A stretch of 64,000 nt of DNA from Limnohabitans sp. INBF002 (GTDB lineage Bacteria > Pseudomonadota > Gammaproteobacteria > Burkholderiales > Burkholderiaceae_C): NCBI RefSeq assembly GCF_027924905.1, contig NZ_AP027055.1, forward strand, positions 248,001 to 312,000, written 5' to 3'. This document shows, piece by piece, positions 1 to 8,105 of the stretch (position 1 is the stretch's first letter; each line of letters begins with the position of its first letter). The translations under genes were made by a program, and so were the position numbers. Below the pieces are notes generated by a model that saw only the letters and a list, made by a program, of their open reading frames with translations, was not told the DNA's origin and made no database searches.

Positions 1-438
1 ATTTTATATCAAATACTTGAGCCTGGTGTGAACTATTTCGGTAGCGGCGAGATTTATACAGCTAGCACTAATGCAAATCTGGAAATGATAAAGTTTCCAA
101 CTGATCTTTTTGGGTGGCTTGCTGGCTACGGTAAATTTTTTGATGAGGGTCTTTTTTTTGAAAATACAGACTTGGGTTATTCAAGATTAACTTTATATGG
201 TGGTATTGGGTTTTTAAATTTATATTTAATTGCGAATATCTATCCTGTTGTAAAAGGGTGGTTGCTGGTAAATAAGATTAATAATAGTAGCAAAGATGAT
301 TATAAAATCTTGCTTTTTGTTTATGCAATCTCTTTTCTCGTCGTTAATGCGAAAGGAATAATTGATATTGGTTTGTTTTCGTATGTGGCAATGCTTCTTG
401 CTCAAAAGAGTCTGGTCTCGGTGAGGCAATATGAATAA
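1..438 (+). CDS. O-antigen polymerase (Wzy-like), C-terminal fragment
   Basis: The reading frame is open at the left edge, so only the last ~145 residues are present. They are hydrophobic with at least two membrane segments, and a loop containing ENTDLGYSRL followed by YGG resembles the conserved late periplasmic loop and last helices of Wzy polymerases. Wzy joins undecaprenyl-linked repeat units in the periplasm. The stop overlaps the start of the next gene by 8 nt (ATGAATAA), and that neighbour is flippase-like, which supports the assignment. The DNA is very AT-rich compared with the rest of the window. It could instead be another polytopic glycan protein, because the diagnostic N-terminal part is missing. 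Confidence 0.6.
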   Translation: MLYQILEPGVNYFGSGEIYTASTNANLEMIKFPTDLFGWLAGYGKFFDEGLFFENTDLGYSRLTLYGGIGFLNLYLIANIYPVVKGWLLVNKINNSSKDDYKILLFVYAISFLVVNAKGIIDIGLFSYVAMLLAQKSLVSVRQYE

Positions 439-1690
439 GGGATTGCTCAATGCATATTGTTATCAAATTTTGTGGCAGTTGCCTAATTTGGTTATTATTC
501 CACTTCTTGCGCCATTTGTCGAGTCGAATTCCATAGTCGGAATAACAAAACTATTTTTTATAGTTGCATTGATTTACGTAATTTCAGATTGGGGGCATTC
601 AACATTGGGTGCTCAAAAGTTAGTGGAGGTAATTGGCTCAGAAAATAAACTTGATAAAATTTTTATCAAAGGAGAGAGCCTTCGAGTTATTAATTGTTTG
701 ATATCCATGTCTATTTTTTATTTGGCACTCGCCAATGGCGCTCTGCAAGAAGGGCGGGAGGGGTATCAGCAATTTCTTAGTCTTGTTGGAATTGCGTCCG
801 CATCGCAGTTGATTTTTCCCAATTGGGCAATTGTGGGGTTCCAATGGTATTCCAAGGTAAATTTAACCTTGCTGAAAATGAGGTTGGTGACATTGATAAT
901 TTTGTTTGGATCTATTTTTTCAAACGTTCCAATTTATGACTGTTTTCTGATGTACTACATTGCTTTACTGCTATTTACTCTAGCGATACGTTATAAATTT
1001 ACTAAGGTAAATAGGCTGTCTTTTTTTATCTTTAATGCAAGATCATTTGTGAGGCTTAAGTTTACAGATTTTAACCCTGGCCTTATTTATGTTCTTGGTG
1101 GTATTTCATCTTACCTTACGCTAAATTCTGGAGTTTTTTTTGCTGATTATTTTCTGGGGAAACCTCTTGCTGCATCGTATGCAACTGCGGAGCGGTTACT
1201 TGCTGCTGTCAGAGCCGTTTATTTACCGTTTGTACAGTTCACTTTTGTTAAAATTTCTCGAAAATCCTCATTGATATCTGGCCAATATCAAGGTAAAACT
1301 CGCGAAAATTTGCATATTACTAGATCTAGGCTGTATATAAGTTTTCTTTATGCTGGATTGGTATTAATTATTGGAGAGATATATTTTTATATATTCTATG
1401 TAGATCCAGTCGCACTTTTGTGTTTTAGAATTTTAATTGTGGGCTTGGCTTTCTTGGGGATTTCACATCATTATGTAACGTTTATGTTGCTTGGCCGTGG
1501 GCATCGCTTTTTGTGGATTTCTGGGTTATTTGCTGCCTTGATTGTGTATGTTGGCATTGTTGTGTCGTTGGTTTTTTTCGGATTGATGAATATCTTCATT
1601 ATTCCTGGGGCTGTCGTAGTGGCTGAGCTTATTTTGCTTCTGTATGGGTTTCTTTTTTCAATTTTCTTTTTAAGGAGTGGTTATAAATGA
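431..1690 (+). CDS. Wzx-like polysaccharide flippase
   Basis: This 419-residue, almost entirely hydrophobic protein has about twelve predicted membrane segments and the length of a polysaccharide flippase (MOP superfamily, RfbX/Wzx). Wzx moves undecaprenyl-PP-linked repeat units to the periplasmic face. A mid-protein stretch (LTLNSGVFFADYFLG, then ATAERLL, around residues 230-255) resembles the charged and polar helix of this family. It overlaps the upstream Wzy-like gene by 8 nt and the downstream methyltransferase by 4 nt (ATGA), so the three are probably co-translated. Codons are AT-rich, like its two neighbours and unlike the following genes. The family assignment rests on membrane topology and context more than on invariant motifs. 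Confidence 0.75.
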   Translation: MNKGLLNAYCYQILWQLPNLVIIPLLAPFVESNSIVGITKLFFIVALIYVISDWGHSTLGAQKLVEVIGSENKLDKIFIKGESLRVINCLISMSIFYLALANGALQEGREGYQQFLSLVGIASASQLIFPNWAIVGFQWYSKVNLTLLKMRLVTLIILFGSIFSNVPIYDCFLMYYIALLLFTLAIRYKFTKVNRLSFFIFNARSFVRLKFTDFNPGLIYVLGGISSYLTLNSGVFFADYFLGKPLAASYATAERLLAAVRAVYLPFVQFTFVKISRKSSLISGQYQGKTRENLHITRSRLYISFLYAGLVLIIGEIYFYIFYVDPVALLCFRILIVGLAFLGISHHYVTFMLLGRGHRFLWISGLFAALIVYVGIVVSLVFFGLMNIFIIPGAVVVAELILLLYGFLFSIFFLRSGYK

Positions 1691-2412
1691 GTGAATACAA
1701 TGTTGATTTTTATGAAAAAATGTCAGGAGGTGCAGAGGCTTCAGCAAAGATAATGCTCCCATCTTTTTTTCAATTGATTAGTCCAAAAGTTATAATCGAC
1801 TTGGGTTGCGGTGTCGGATGTTGGTTGCGTGTTGCGAAAAAGTTAGGTTGTACTGCAGTATTGGGTTTTGATGGCGCATATGTAAATAAAAACCAATTAC
1901 AAATTGATGAGTCTGAATTTTTTTCGGTAGACCTTTTGCAAGATACCCCTGATGTGCACAAGGCCGATTTAGCCTTGTGCATGGAGGTCGCGGAACATTT
2001 GCCAGCCTCTAGAGCGGATGCTATCGTGAAATTTTTATGTGCTTCGGCAGATGTTGTGCTTTTTGGTGCAGCAATACCTGGGCAGGGTGGTGCACATCAC
2101 ATAAATGAACAATGGCAATCTTATTGGGTTGAAAAATTTTCAAATAAAGGATTTTCACACTCAATCAAAATTAGAGACGAATTTTGGAATGATCAAAATG
2201 TTGCTGTTTGGTATAAGCAAAATTCCTTGGTTTTCATAAATAGTTCGCGTGCAGATCTTCTTGAGAAATTCGAAGTGCAAACTTCTCAAGGAATTATAGA
2301 TGTTGTTCATCCTGATTTGTATTCTCTTAAAATGAGGCGTTATGGCGTATTGGAAAAAATCCTTACGTTGATGCAACGTTATTTAAATTATTTGCGGTCA
2401 GTGATTCGATAA
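1687..2412 (+). CDS. class I SAM-dependent methyltransferase, polysaccharide locus
   Basis: A 241-residue Rossmann-fold methyltransferase. Motif I (DLGCGVG) is at residues 38-44, an acidic post-I position follows in GFDG, and LCMEVAEHLP (97-106) matches the conserved segment after strand 4. The phrase GGAHHINEQW near residue 135 is typical of a subgroup found in O-antigen and capsule clusters, whose likely role is O-methylation of a sugar or chain end. The start overlaps the flippase stop by 4 nt. Like the two upstream genes it is AT-rich; the following 41-nt spacer is also AT-rich and marks a base-composition boundary. The acceptor cannot be read from the sequence. Confidence 0.8.
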   Translation: MSEYNVDFYEKMSGGAEASAKIMLPSFFQLISPKVIIDLGCGVGCWLRVAKKLGCTAVLGFDGAYVNKNQLQIDESEFFSVDLLQDTPDVHKADLALCMEVAEHLPASRADAIVKFLCASADVVLFGAAIPGQGGAHHINEQWQSYWVEKFSNKGFSHSIKIRDEFWNDQNVAVWYKQNSLVFINSSRADLLEKFEVQTSQGIIDVVHPDLYSLKMRRYGVLEKILTLMQRYLNYLRSVIR

Positions 2413-2453
2413 ATTACGTATTTAATATTTATTAAGTTTTTAGCTGATTATTA

Positions 2454-3629
2454 ATGAAGAGTCGGTTACTTATAGCAACTACCGTGCCGGAAACAATGGC
2501 TGTGATCTTGCGAGATCAGCCACGATTTTTGAGTCAACATTTTGAGGTGGCGTTGGTCACAAGTCCTGGCTGCGAATTAAACAGACTGGCTCATGAGGGT
2601 GTTTCTGTACATGTGGTGCCTATGCGGCGCGGCATCAGTCCGCTTCAGGATTTTGTGTCTGTTTGTCGCATGGTTTTGCTGATGTTTGAACTGCGCCCGG
2701 AGATCGTTCATTCTTATACGCCTAAAGCTGGCTTGGTTTGCATGTTAGCAGCGTGGTTATGTCGTGTGCCGATTCGAGTCCATACTTTCACTGGCTTGAT
2801 TTGGCCTACTAGGCAAGGCTGGAAACAGCGTATGTTAAAAACAGTAGATAGCTTGTTGTGCGCTTGTGCTACGCACATTGTTCCCGAAGGTCGGGGTGTA
2901 CTGCAGGATCTTCAGGCGGGGCAGATCACCAGCAAGCCGCTTTATGTGATTGGGCACGGTAATGTTGCTGGTGTGGATGTCGAATATTTCTCACCGCATG
3001 CATCAGGTTTAGAGTACGCATGTGCTCAGTTGCGCCTGCTGTACAAGATCGAAAAAACTGACTTTGTTTATGCATTTGTTGGGCGCTTAAATCGGGATAA
3101 GGGCGTCAATGAATTGCTTGCTGCCTTTGAAAACTTGCCAAATCACAGTCGTCTGATTGTCGTAGGCGGCTTGGATGACACTGCCCCTGTCAGCAACCAA
3201 GCCATGAGCACGCTGACGTCGCATCCACGCATTCATTGGGTGGGATTTCAGCACGATATTCGTCCAGCCTTATTGGCTGCTGATGTGCTCGTGCTGCCCA
3301 GTTATCGGGAAGGTTTCCCCAATGTGGTGCTGCAAGCTGGCGCCATGGAGCGGCCGGTTGTGGCCACTGACATTAGTGGTTGCAATGAAATCATTGCTCC
3401 AGGCCTGAATGGCTGGCTGGTTCCTGTTAAAAATACGCAAGCGCTTACGTTGACCATGCGCCAAGCGTTGAATACACCGGTAACGAGTCTGCAAGCCATG
3501 GGGCGATCTGCACGTAAGCGCGTTGTTGAGCGCTTCGAGCGAGGGGAGCATTGGCGTCGTATGTTGGCATTTTACAGTTCGCTGGATATTCGAACGCGGC
3601 CATTTCAAACGATGCACAAGGACGAGTAG
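2454..3629 (+). CDS. GT4 glycosyltransferase, PglA-like
   Basis: A GT-B fold, family 4 glycosyltransferase of 391 residues. The N-terminal domain carries HSYTPKAG (86-93) and HTFTGLIWPTR (110-120), characteristic of the group that adds a second sugar onto undecaprenyl-PP-linked sugars (Campylobacter PglA, CapM-like enzymes). The donor-binding domain has FVGRLNRDKG (208-217) and SYREGFPNVV (283-292). In the EX7E motif the first Glu is E286 and the second position is Gln (Q294), a variation I believe also occurs in this subgroup. It lies just upstream of a PglC-like transferase, which fits addition of the second sugar. Donor and linkage are unknown. Base composition is intermediate between the AT-rich start and the GC-rich remainder. 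Confidence 0.85.
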   Translation: MKSRLLIATTVPETMAVILRDQPRFLSQHFEVALVTSPGCELNRLAHEGVSVHVVPMRRGISPLQDFVSVCRMVLLMFELRPEIVHSYTPKAGLVCMLAAWLCRVPIRVHTFTGLIWPTRQGWKQRMLKTVDSLLCACATHIVPEGRGVLQDLQAGQITSKPLYVIGHGNVAGVDVEYFSPHASGLEYACAQLRLLYKIEKTDFVYAFVGRLNRDKGVNELLAAFENLPNHSRLIVVGGLDDTAPVSNQAMSTLTSHPRIHWVGFQHDIRPALLAADVLVLPSYREGFPNVVLQAGAMERPVVATDISGCNEIIAPGLNGWLVPVKNTQALTLTMRQALNTPVTSLQAMGRSARKRVVERFERGEHWRRMLAFYSSLDIRTRPFQTMHKDE

Positions 3630-3656
3630 GTAATGTTTAAACAAGATGGAGTAGGG

Positions 3657-4250
3657 ATGAAACGGTTATTCGACTTGCTCGTTTCATTTGTGGCTTTGAT
3701 GTTCTTCGCGGTGCCGTTGTTTGTATTAGTCTTGCTGATCCGGTACAAGATGGGCAGCCCTGTACTGTTCACGCAAGCGCGGCCAGGATTACGTGGTAAA
3801 CCTTTCAAAATGGTCAAGTTTCGCACAATGAGATGCATTTGTGATGAAAGTGGAGTTTTGCTGCCCGATGCTCAGCGCCTCACGTCATTTGGCCGCTTTT
3901 TACGTTCCACCAGTCTGGACGAGTTGCCCGAGTTATGGAATGTGTTGCGCGGTGAGATGAGTCTGGTCGGGCCCCGCCCTTTGCTCATGGAATATTTGCC
4001 GCTCTATTCGCCCGAGCAGGCTCGCCGCCACGAGGTGCGCCCAGGTATCACGGGCTGGGCGCAGGTCAATGGCCGCAACGCTATTAGCTGGGCAGACAAG
4101 TTTGCGTTAGACGTTTGGTATGTGGACCACTGCAGTCTGTGGCTGGATGTGCGTATTTTGTGGCAAACGGTGCGCAAGGTATTGGTGCGTGATGGCATCA
4201 GTGCGGCAGGGGATGCCACTATGCCTAGGTTTGAGGGCAACGAGTCATGA
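3657..4250 (+). CDS. undecaprenyl-phosphate sugar phosphotransferase, PglC-like
   Basis: A minimal monotopic phosphoglycosyltransferase of 197 residues, the size of PglC. It has the N-terminal KRLFD plus hydrophobic re-entrant helix (residues 2-28), FKMVKFRTM (50-58), the catalytic Asp-Glu dyad in SLDELPE (D88, E89), VGPRP (104-108) and RPGITGWAQVNGR (128-140). The family transfers a sugar-1-phosphate from a UDP-sugar to undecaprenyl phosphate at the inner membrane. An in-frame ATG at 3633 would add eight residues; I prefer 3657 because GGAG lies at good spacing and the protein then begins MKRLFD, as in the family. The stop overlaps the next gene by 4 nt. With the PglD/E/F-like genes downstream, the substrate is probably UDP-diNAc-bacillosamine (inference). 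Confidence 0.9.
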   Translation: MKRLFDLLVSFVALMFFAVPLFVLVLLIRYKMGSPVLFTQARPGLRGKPFKMVKFRTMRCICDESGVLLPDAQRLTSFGRFLRSTSLDELPELWNVLRGEMSLVGPRPLLMEYLPLYSPEQARRHEVRPGITGWAQVNGRNAISWADKFALDVWYVDHCSLWLDVRILWQTVRKVLVRDGISAAGDATMPRFEGNES

Positions 4251-4903
4251 AGCGATATGCCATTTTTGGGGCCAGTGGTTGTGGCCGTGGCGTGTTGCCT
4301 TTGGTGCGCCAGCAGTTGCAGACCGCTTTGGCGGCGGGTGATGCCGATCTGGTGTTCGTGGACGACCACCCGCCAGCGCCTGTGGTCAACGGGCAACGGG
4401 TGTTTACCTATGCGCAGTGGCTGAGCGAGTCCGCCAGCAGTCGCCACATGAATGTGACCATTGCTAACAGTCAGGTGCGCCAGAAGCTGGTGCAGCGCTG
4501 CGAGGCCGATGGGGTGCATTTTTTTGAGGCACGGGCGGCCAATGTGGTGCAGCTCGACGATGTGCAGTTGGGTGAGGGCGCTGTGTTGTGCCCCTTTGTC
4601 ACGCTCACCAGCAACATTCGCATTGGCAAACATTTCCACGCCAACATTTACAGCTATGTCGAGCATGATTGCATGTTGGGCGACTTCGTGACTTTGGCCC
4701 CTGGCGTGATGTGTAACGGCAATGTGCATATTGAGGACCATGCCTACATTGGCGCAGGCGCGGTGATCAAGCAGGGCCTGCCCGGTGCGCCATTGGTCAT
4801 TGGCCGTGGCGCGGTGGTGGGCATGGGCGCGGTGGTGACCAAGAGCGTGCCACCGGGCGTGACGGTGGTGGGCAATCCGGCGCGACCGTTGATTAAAAAC
4901 TGA
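4247..4903 (+). CDS. PglD/NeuD-family sugar O/N-acetyltransferase
   Basis: A 218-residue protein with an N-terminal nucleotide-sugar-binding region (IFGASGCGRGV at residues 6-16) and a C-terminal left-handed beta-helix built from hexapeptide repeats (about 100-210), the PglD/NeuD architecture. EHDC places a histidine at 140 where PglD has its general base. PglD acetylates the 4-amino group of the UDP-4-amino sugar using acetyl-CoA, the third step towards UDP-diNAcBac. It overlaps the PglC-like gene by 4 nt and is followed after 8 nt by a PglE-like aminotransferase that would supply its substrate. NeuD-type sialic acid O-acetylation is an alternative, but no sialic-acid genes are nearby. Confidence 0.87.
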   Translation: MKRYAIFGASGCGRGVLPLVRQQLQTALAAGDADLVFVDDHPPAPVVNGQRVFTYAQWLSESASSRHMNVTIANSQVRQKLVQRCEADGVHFFEARAANVVQLDDVQLGEGAVLCPFVTLTSNIRIGKHFHANIYSYVEHDCMLGDFVTLAPGVMCNGNVHIEDHAYIGAGAVIKQGLPGAPLVIGRGAVVGMGAVVTKSVPPGVTVVGNPARPLIKN

Positions 4904-4911
4904 AGAAACCA

Positions 4912-6123
4912 ATGCTGAACACTTCCTTTTCCCCCTGGCCCAGTTTTACCCCCGAAGAGGCCGACGCGGTGCACCGCGTGGTGATGTCCAACAAGGTGAA
5001 CTATTGGACGGGTGCCGAGACCCGCGAGTTTGAAAAAGAATTTGCCGCTTGGTGTGGCACGGCGCATGCCGTGGCCCTGGCCAATGGCACGCTGGCGCTG
5101 GATGTGGCGCTGAAGGCTTTGGGCGTAGGGCCCGGCGACGAGGTGGTGGTGACGCCGCGCACCTTCATTGCATCAATTTCGTGTGTGGTTAATGCTGGAG
5201 CGGTGCCTGTGTTTGCCGATGTGGAAGCGGACAGCGGCAATGTGTCGGCTCGCACGATTGAGGCTGCGCTGTCGCCTCGGACCAAGGCTGTGGTGTGTGT
5301 GCATTTGGCTGGTTGGCCTTGCGACATGGACCCAATCATGGCGTTGGCCGCTGAGCGTGGTTTTGCAGTGATTGAGGATTGCGCTCAGGCGCATGGAGCG
5401 AGGTACAAGGGGCGGCCAGTGGGCAGCATGGGTCATGTGGGGGCTTGGAGCTTCTGCCAGGACAAGATCATGACTACGGGCGGCGAGGGGGGCATGGTGA
5501 CGACCAATGACGAGGCGCTGTGGCGTGCAATGTGGTCTTACAAAGACCATGGCAAGAGTTATGAGGCAGTGTATGAACGCAAGCACCCGCCGGGTTTCAG
5601 GTGGTTGCATGAGAGTTTTGGCACCAATTGGCGCATGCTGGAGATGCAAGCTGCGATTGGACGGATTCAGCTGAAACGCATGAATGATTGGGCCGCTGCT
5701 CGCAAACACAATGCGCTGGCCATTTGGGCAGCTTGCGCTGAGTTTGCGGCATTGCATGTTCCGCAGGTTAAGTGCGCGAGCTGCCCAAGTGGCTGCGCAG
5801 CCGAGGGCGCGGCTTGTGAGCATGCGCACTACAAGTGCTATGTCTATGTACAGCCAGGGCGTTTGGCTTCTGGGTGGTCGCGTGACCGTGTCATCGAGGC
5901 GATTAGCGCAGAGGGGGTGCCTTGTTATCAAGGTTCTTGTTCTGAGGTGTATTTAGAAAAGGCGTTTGACAACACAGGCTGGCGACCGAATGCTCGATTA
6001 CCTGTAGCTCGTGAGTTGGGTGAAACGTCAATTATGTTTTTAGTACACCCAACGTTGACAGAGGCCGAGATAGATAAAACGTGTGAAGTCATCCGAAAAG
6101 TGGTGCTTCAGGCCAGTGTCTGA
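4912..6123 (+). CDS. DegT/DnrJ/EryC1/StrS aminotransferase, PglE-like
   Basis: A 403-residue PLP-dependent sugar aminotransferase. The PLP lysine is K185 in SFCQDKIMTTGGEGG, and D156 in IEDCAQAHGA is the residue expected to contact the pyridine nitrogen. The family converts UDP-4-keto-6-deoxy sugars to 4-amino sugars with glutamate as amino donor. It sits between PglD-like and PglF-like genes, matching the bacillosamine route. Unusual is a cysteine-rich stretch, C288, C291, C295, C302 and C309, just before the conserved HYKCYVYV strand, where relatives normally have a short proline-rich loop. It might bind a metal or simply be an insertion. Confidence 0.9.
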   Translation: MLNTSFSPWPSFTPEEADAVHRVVMSNKVNYWTGAETREFEKEFAAWCGTAHAVALANGTLALDVALKALGVGPGDEVVVTPRTFIASISCVVNAGAVPVFADVEADSGNVSARTIEAALSPRTKAVVCVHLAGWPCDMDPIMALAAERGFAVIEDCAQAHGARYKGRPVGSMGHVGAWSFCQDKIMTTGGEGGMVTTNDEALWRAMWSYKDHGKSYEAVYERKHPPGFRWLHESFGTNWRMLEMQAAIGRIQLKRMNDWAAARKHNALAIWAACAEFAALHVPQVKCASCPSGCAAEGAACEHAHYKCYVYVQPGRLASGWSRDRVIEAISAEGVPCYQGSCSEVYLEKAFDNTGWRPNARLPVARELGETSIMFLVHPTLTEAEIDKTCEVIRKVVLQASV

Positions 6124-6152
6124 GGCTGCATCAGTGTGTTTTCAGTTTTGAA

Positions 6153-8105
6153 ATGAACTTATCTTTTTTAACTAACCTTTTGTTGATGCTGCCACGTCCC
6201 GTAAAGCGGGCTTTGGCTTTGGGGGCAGATGCATTTATTTGCGCCATCACGGTGTGGATGGCGTTTAACTTGCGTTTAGAGGCATGGACGTCTTGGTCGC
6301 ATGCGCACTTCATTGCCTTTGTAGGGGCGGTTGCTTTTGCTTTGCCAGTGTTTATTGTGTTTGGCCTTTACCGCGCCATCTTCCGTTATGCGGGCTTGCC
6401 CGCGCTGATGACGGTGCTAAAGGCTGTGGCGCTTTACGCTGTGCTTTATTGTTTGGCGTTTGCTGTGGTGGGTGTGCCCGGCGTGCCGCGCACAGTGGGC
6501 GTTTTGCAGCCACTGTTGTTGTTGCTTGGCATCACGCTGTCTCGAGCGTTTGTGCGTTATTGGTTGGGCGGTATTTATCTGGGCATCGTGCACCGCGAGC
6601 GTTTGCCACGGGTGTTGATTTATGGCGCAGGCTCGGCAGGGCGGCAATTGGCTGCGGCCCTCAAAACTAGCCCCGAGTTGGTGGTGGTGGGTTTGTTAGA
6701 TGACGATGCCCGCTTGCATGGGCAGGTGCTCAATGGGTTAAAAATCTACGACCCCGCAGCCATCGTGGCCTTGGTGGCCAAGCTGCGTGTCACGCAGGTG
6801 TTTTTGGCCATCCCTTCGGTATCACGTGGGCGGCGTAACCAGATATTAGAGCTGGTGCGCTCGGCCCATGTGCAGGTGCGGACCTTGCCAGGGGTGCTAG
6901 AGCTGGCCCAAGGCAAGGTGCAGGTATCTGACCTGAAAGAGCTGGACATTGAAGACTTACTGGGCCGCGACCCCGTGCCTCCCAACCCGCTGATGCTGGC
7001 CAAAAACATCACGGGAAAGGTAGTGATGGTGACGGGGGCCGGTGGCTCGATTGGTTCAGAATTATGCCGGCAAATTGTGAAGGCTAGGCCTGCAGTGCTA
7101 CTGCTGGTTGAGCTGACTGAGTATGCGCTGTATGCCGTAGAGCATGAGCTGCAAAGCTTGGTTTCAGACGCGTGGATGGGCGATGTTCGATTGTTGCCGT
7201 TGCTGGCCAATGTGCGTGATGCATCGCGCATGGAAGAAATATTGCGCACATGGAAGCCGCATACGGTGTACCACGTAGCAGCCTACAAGCATGTGCCACT
7301 GGTCGAGCACAACCCGGCAGAGGGCGTAAAGAACAATGTGCTGGGTACATTAAATACTGCACAGTTAGCAGCCGCGCACGGGGTGCGTGACTTTGTGCTG
7401 ATCAGCACCGACAAAGCGGTGCGCCCCACCAATGTGATGGGCACCAGCAAGCGCTTGGCCGAAATGGTGTTGCAGGCTCAGGCTTTGGCCATGTCCGATG
7501 CCGGTGGCAAAACGTGTTTCAGCATGGTGAGGTTTGGCAATGTGTTGGGCTCATCTGGCTCAGTGGTGCCCCTGTTTCGCAAACAAATCAAAGACGGTGG
7601 CCCCATTACCCTAACGGACGAGCGTATTACCCGCTACTTCATGACCATCCCAGAGGCAGCGCAGCTAGTGATTCAGGCTGGTGCGATGGCCAGCGGTGGA
7701 GATGTGTTTGTGTTGGACATGGGTGAGCCCGTCAAAATTATTGACCTTGCCAAGCGCATGGTCGAGTTGTCGGGTTTGACGGTAAGAGATGATGCCAACC
7801 TAAATGGCGACATAGAAATACAAGTGACAGGCTTGCGCCCCGGCGAAAAGCTGTACGAAGAGCTGCTGATTGGCGACAACCCGCTGCCCACCAGCCATGC
7901 CCGAATCATGAAAGCGCATGAAGACTTTTTACCTTGGGGCGAGCTGCAAAGCAAGTTGGCAGCCCTAGGCCTAGCGCTAGACGCCAACGATGTAGCGCTG
8001 ATTCGCACCTTACTTAAAGGCCTCGTACCCGGCTACCAGCCCGAGGGCGAAGTGGTGGACTGGGTATATTTGGCAAACAACCCAACCAAGACCACATCGC
8101 CATGA
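6153..8105 (+). CDS. UDP-GlcNAc 4,6-dehydratase, PglF/WbpM/CapD family
   Basis: A 650-residue membrane-anchored dehydratase of full family length. Four hydrophobic helices occupy about residues 20-140. A first Rossmann domain has GAGSAG at 158-163. The catalytic SDR domain has TGAGGSIG at 294-301, LISTDKAVRP (417-424) and NVMGTSKR, with Met429 and Lys433 in the Met-X3-Lys arrangement that replaces Tyr-X3-Lys in this family. These enzymes make UDP-2-acetamido-4-keto-2,6-dideoxyhexose, the first step to bacillosamine, QuiNAc or FucNAc sugars. It is followed, with a 4-nt ATGA overlap, by an O-antigen ligase-like gene. The neighbouring aminotransferase and acetyltransferase favour the bacillosamine branch. 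Confidence 0.93.
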   Translation: MNLSFLTNLLLMLPRPVKRALALGADAFICAITVWMAFNLRLEAWTSWSHAHFIAFVGAVAFALPVFIVFGLYRAIFRYAGLPALMTVLKAVALYAVLYCLAFAVVGVPGVPRTVGVLQPLLLLLGITLSRAFVRYWLGGIYLGIVHRERLPRVLIYGAGSAGRQLAAALKTSPELVVVGLLDDDARLHGQVLNGLKIYDPAAIVALVAKLRVTQVFLAIPSVSRGRRNQILELVRSAHVQVRTLPGVLELAQGKVQVSDLKELDIEDLLGRDPVPPNPLMLAKNITGKVVMVTGAGGSIGSELCRQIVKARPAVLLLVELTEYALYAVEHELQSLVSDAWMGDVRLLPLLANVRDASRMEEILRTWKPHTVYHVAAYKHVPLVEHNPAEGVKNNVLGTLNTAQLAAAHGVRDFVLISTDKAVRPTNVMGTSKRLAEMVLQAQALAMSDAGGKTCFSMVRFGNVLGSSGSVVPLFRKQIKDGGPITLTDERITRYFMTIPEAAQLVIQAGAMASGGDVFVLDMGEPVKIIDLAKRMVELSGLTVRDDANLNGDIEIQVTGLRPGEKLYEELLIGDNPLPTSHARIMKAHEDFLPWGELQSKLAALGLALDANDVALIRTLLKGLVPGYQPEGEVVDWVYLANNPTKTTSP

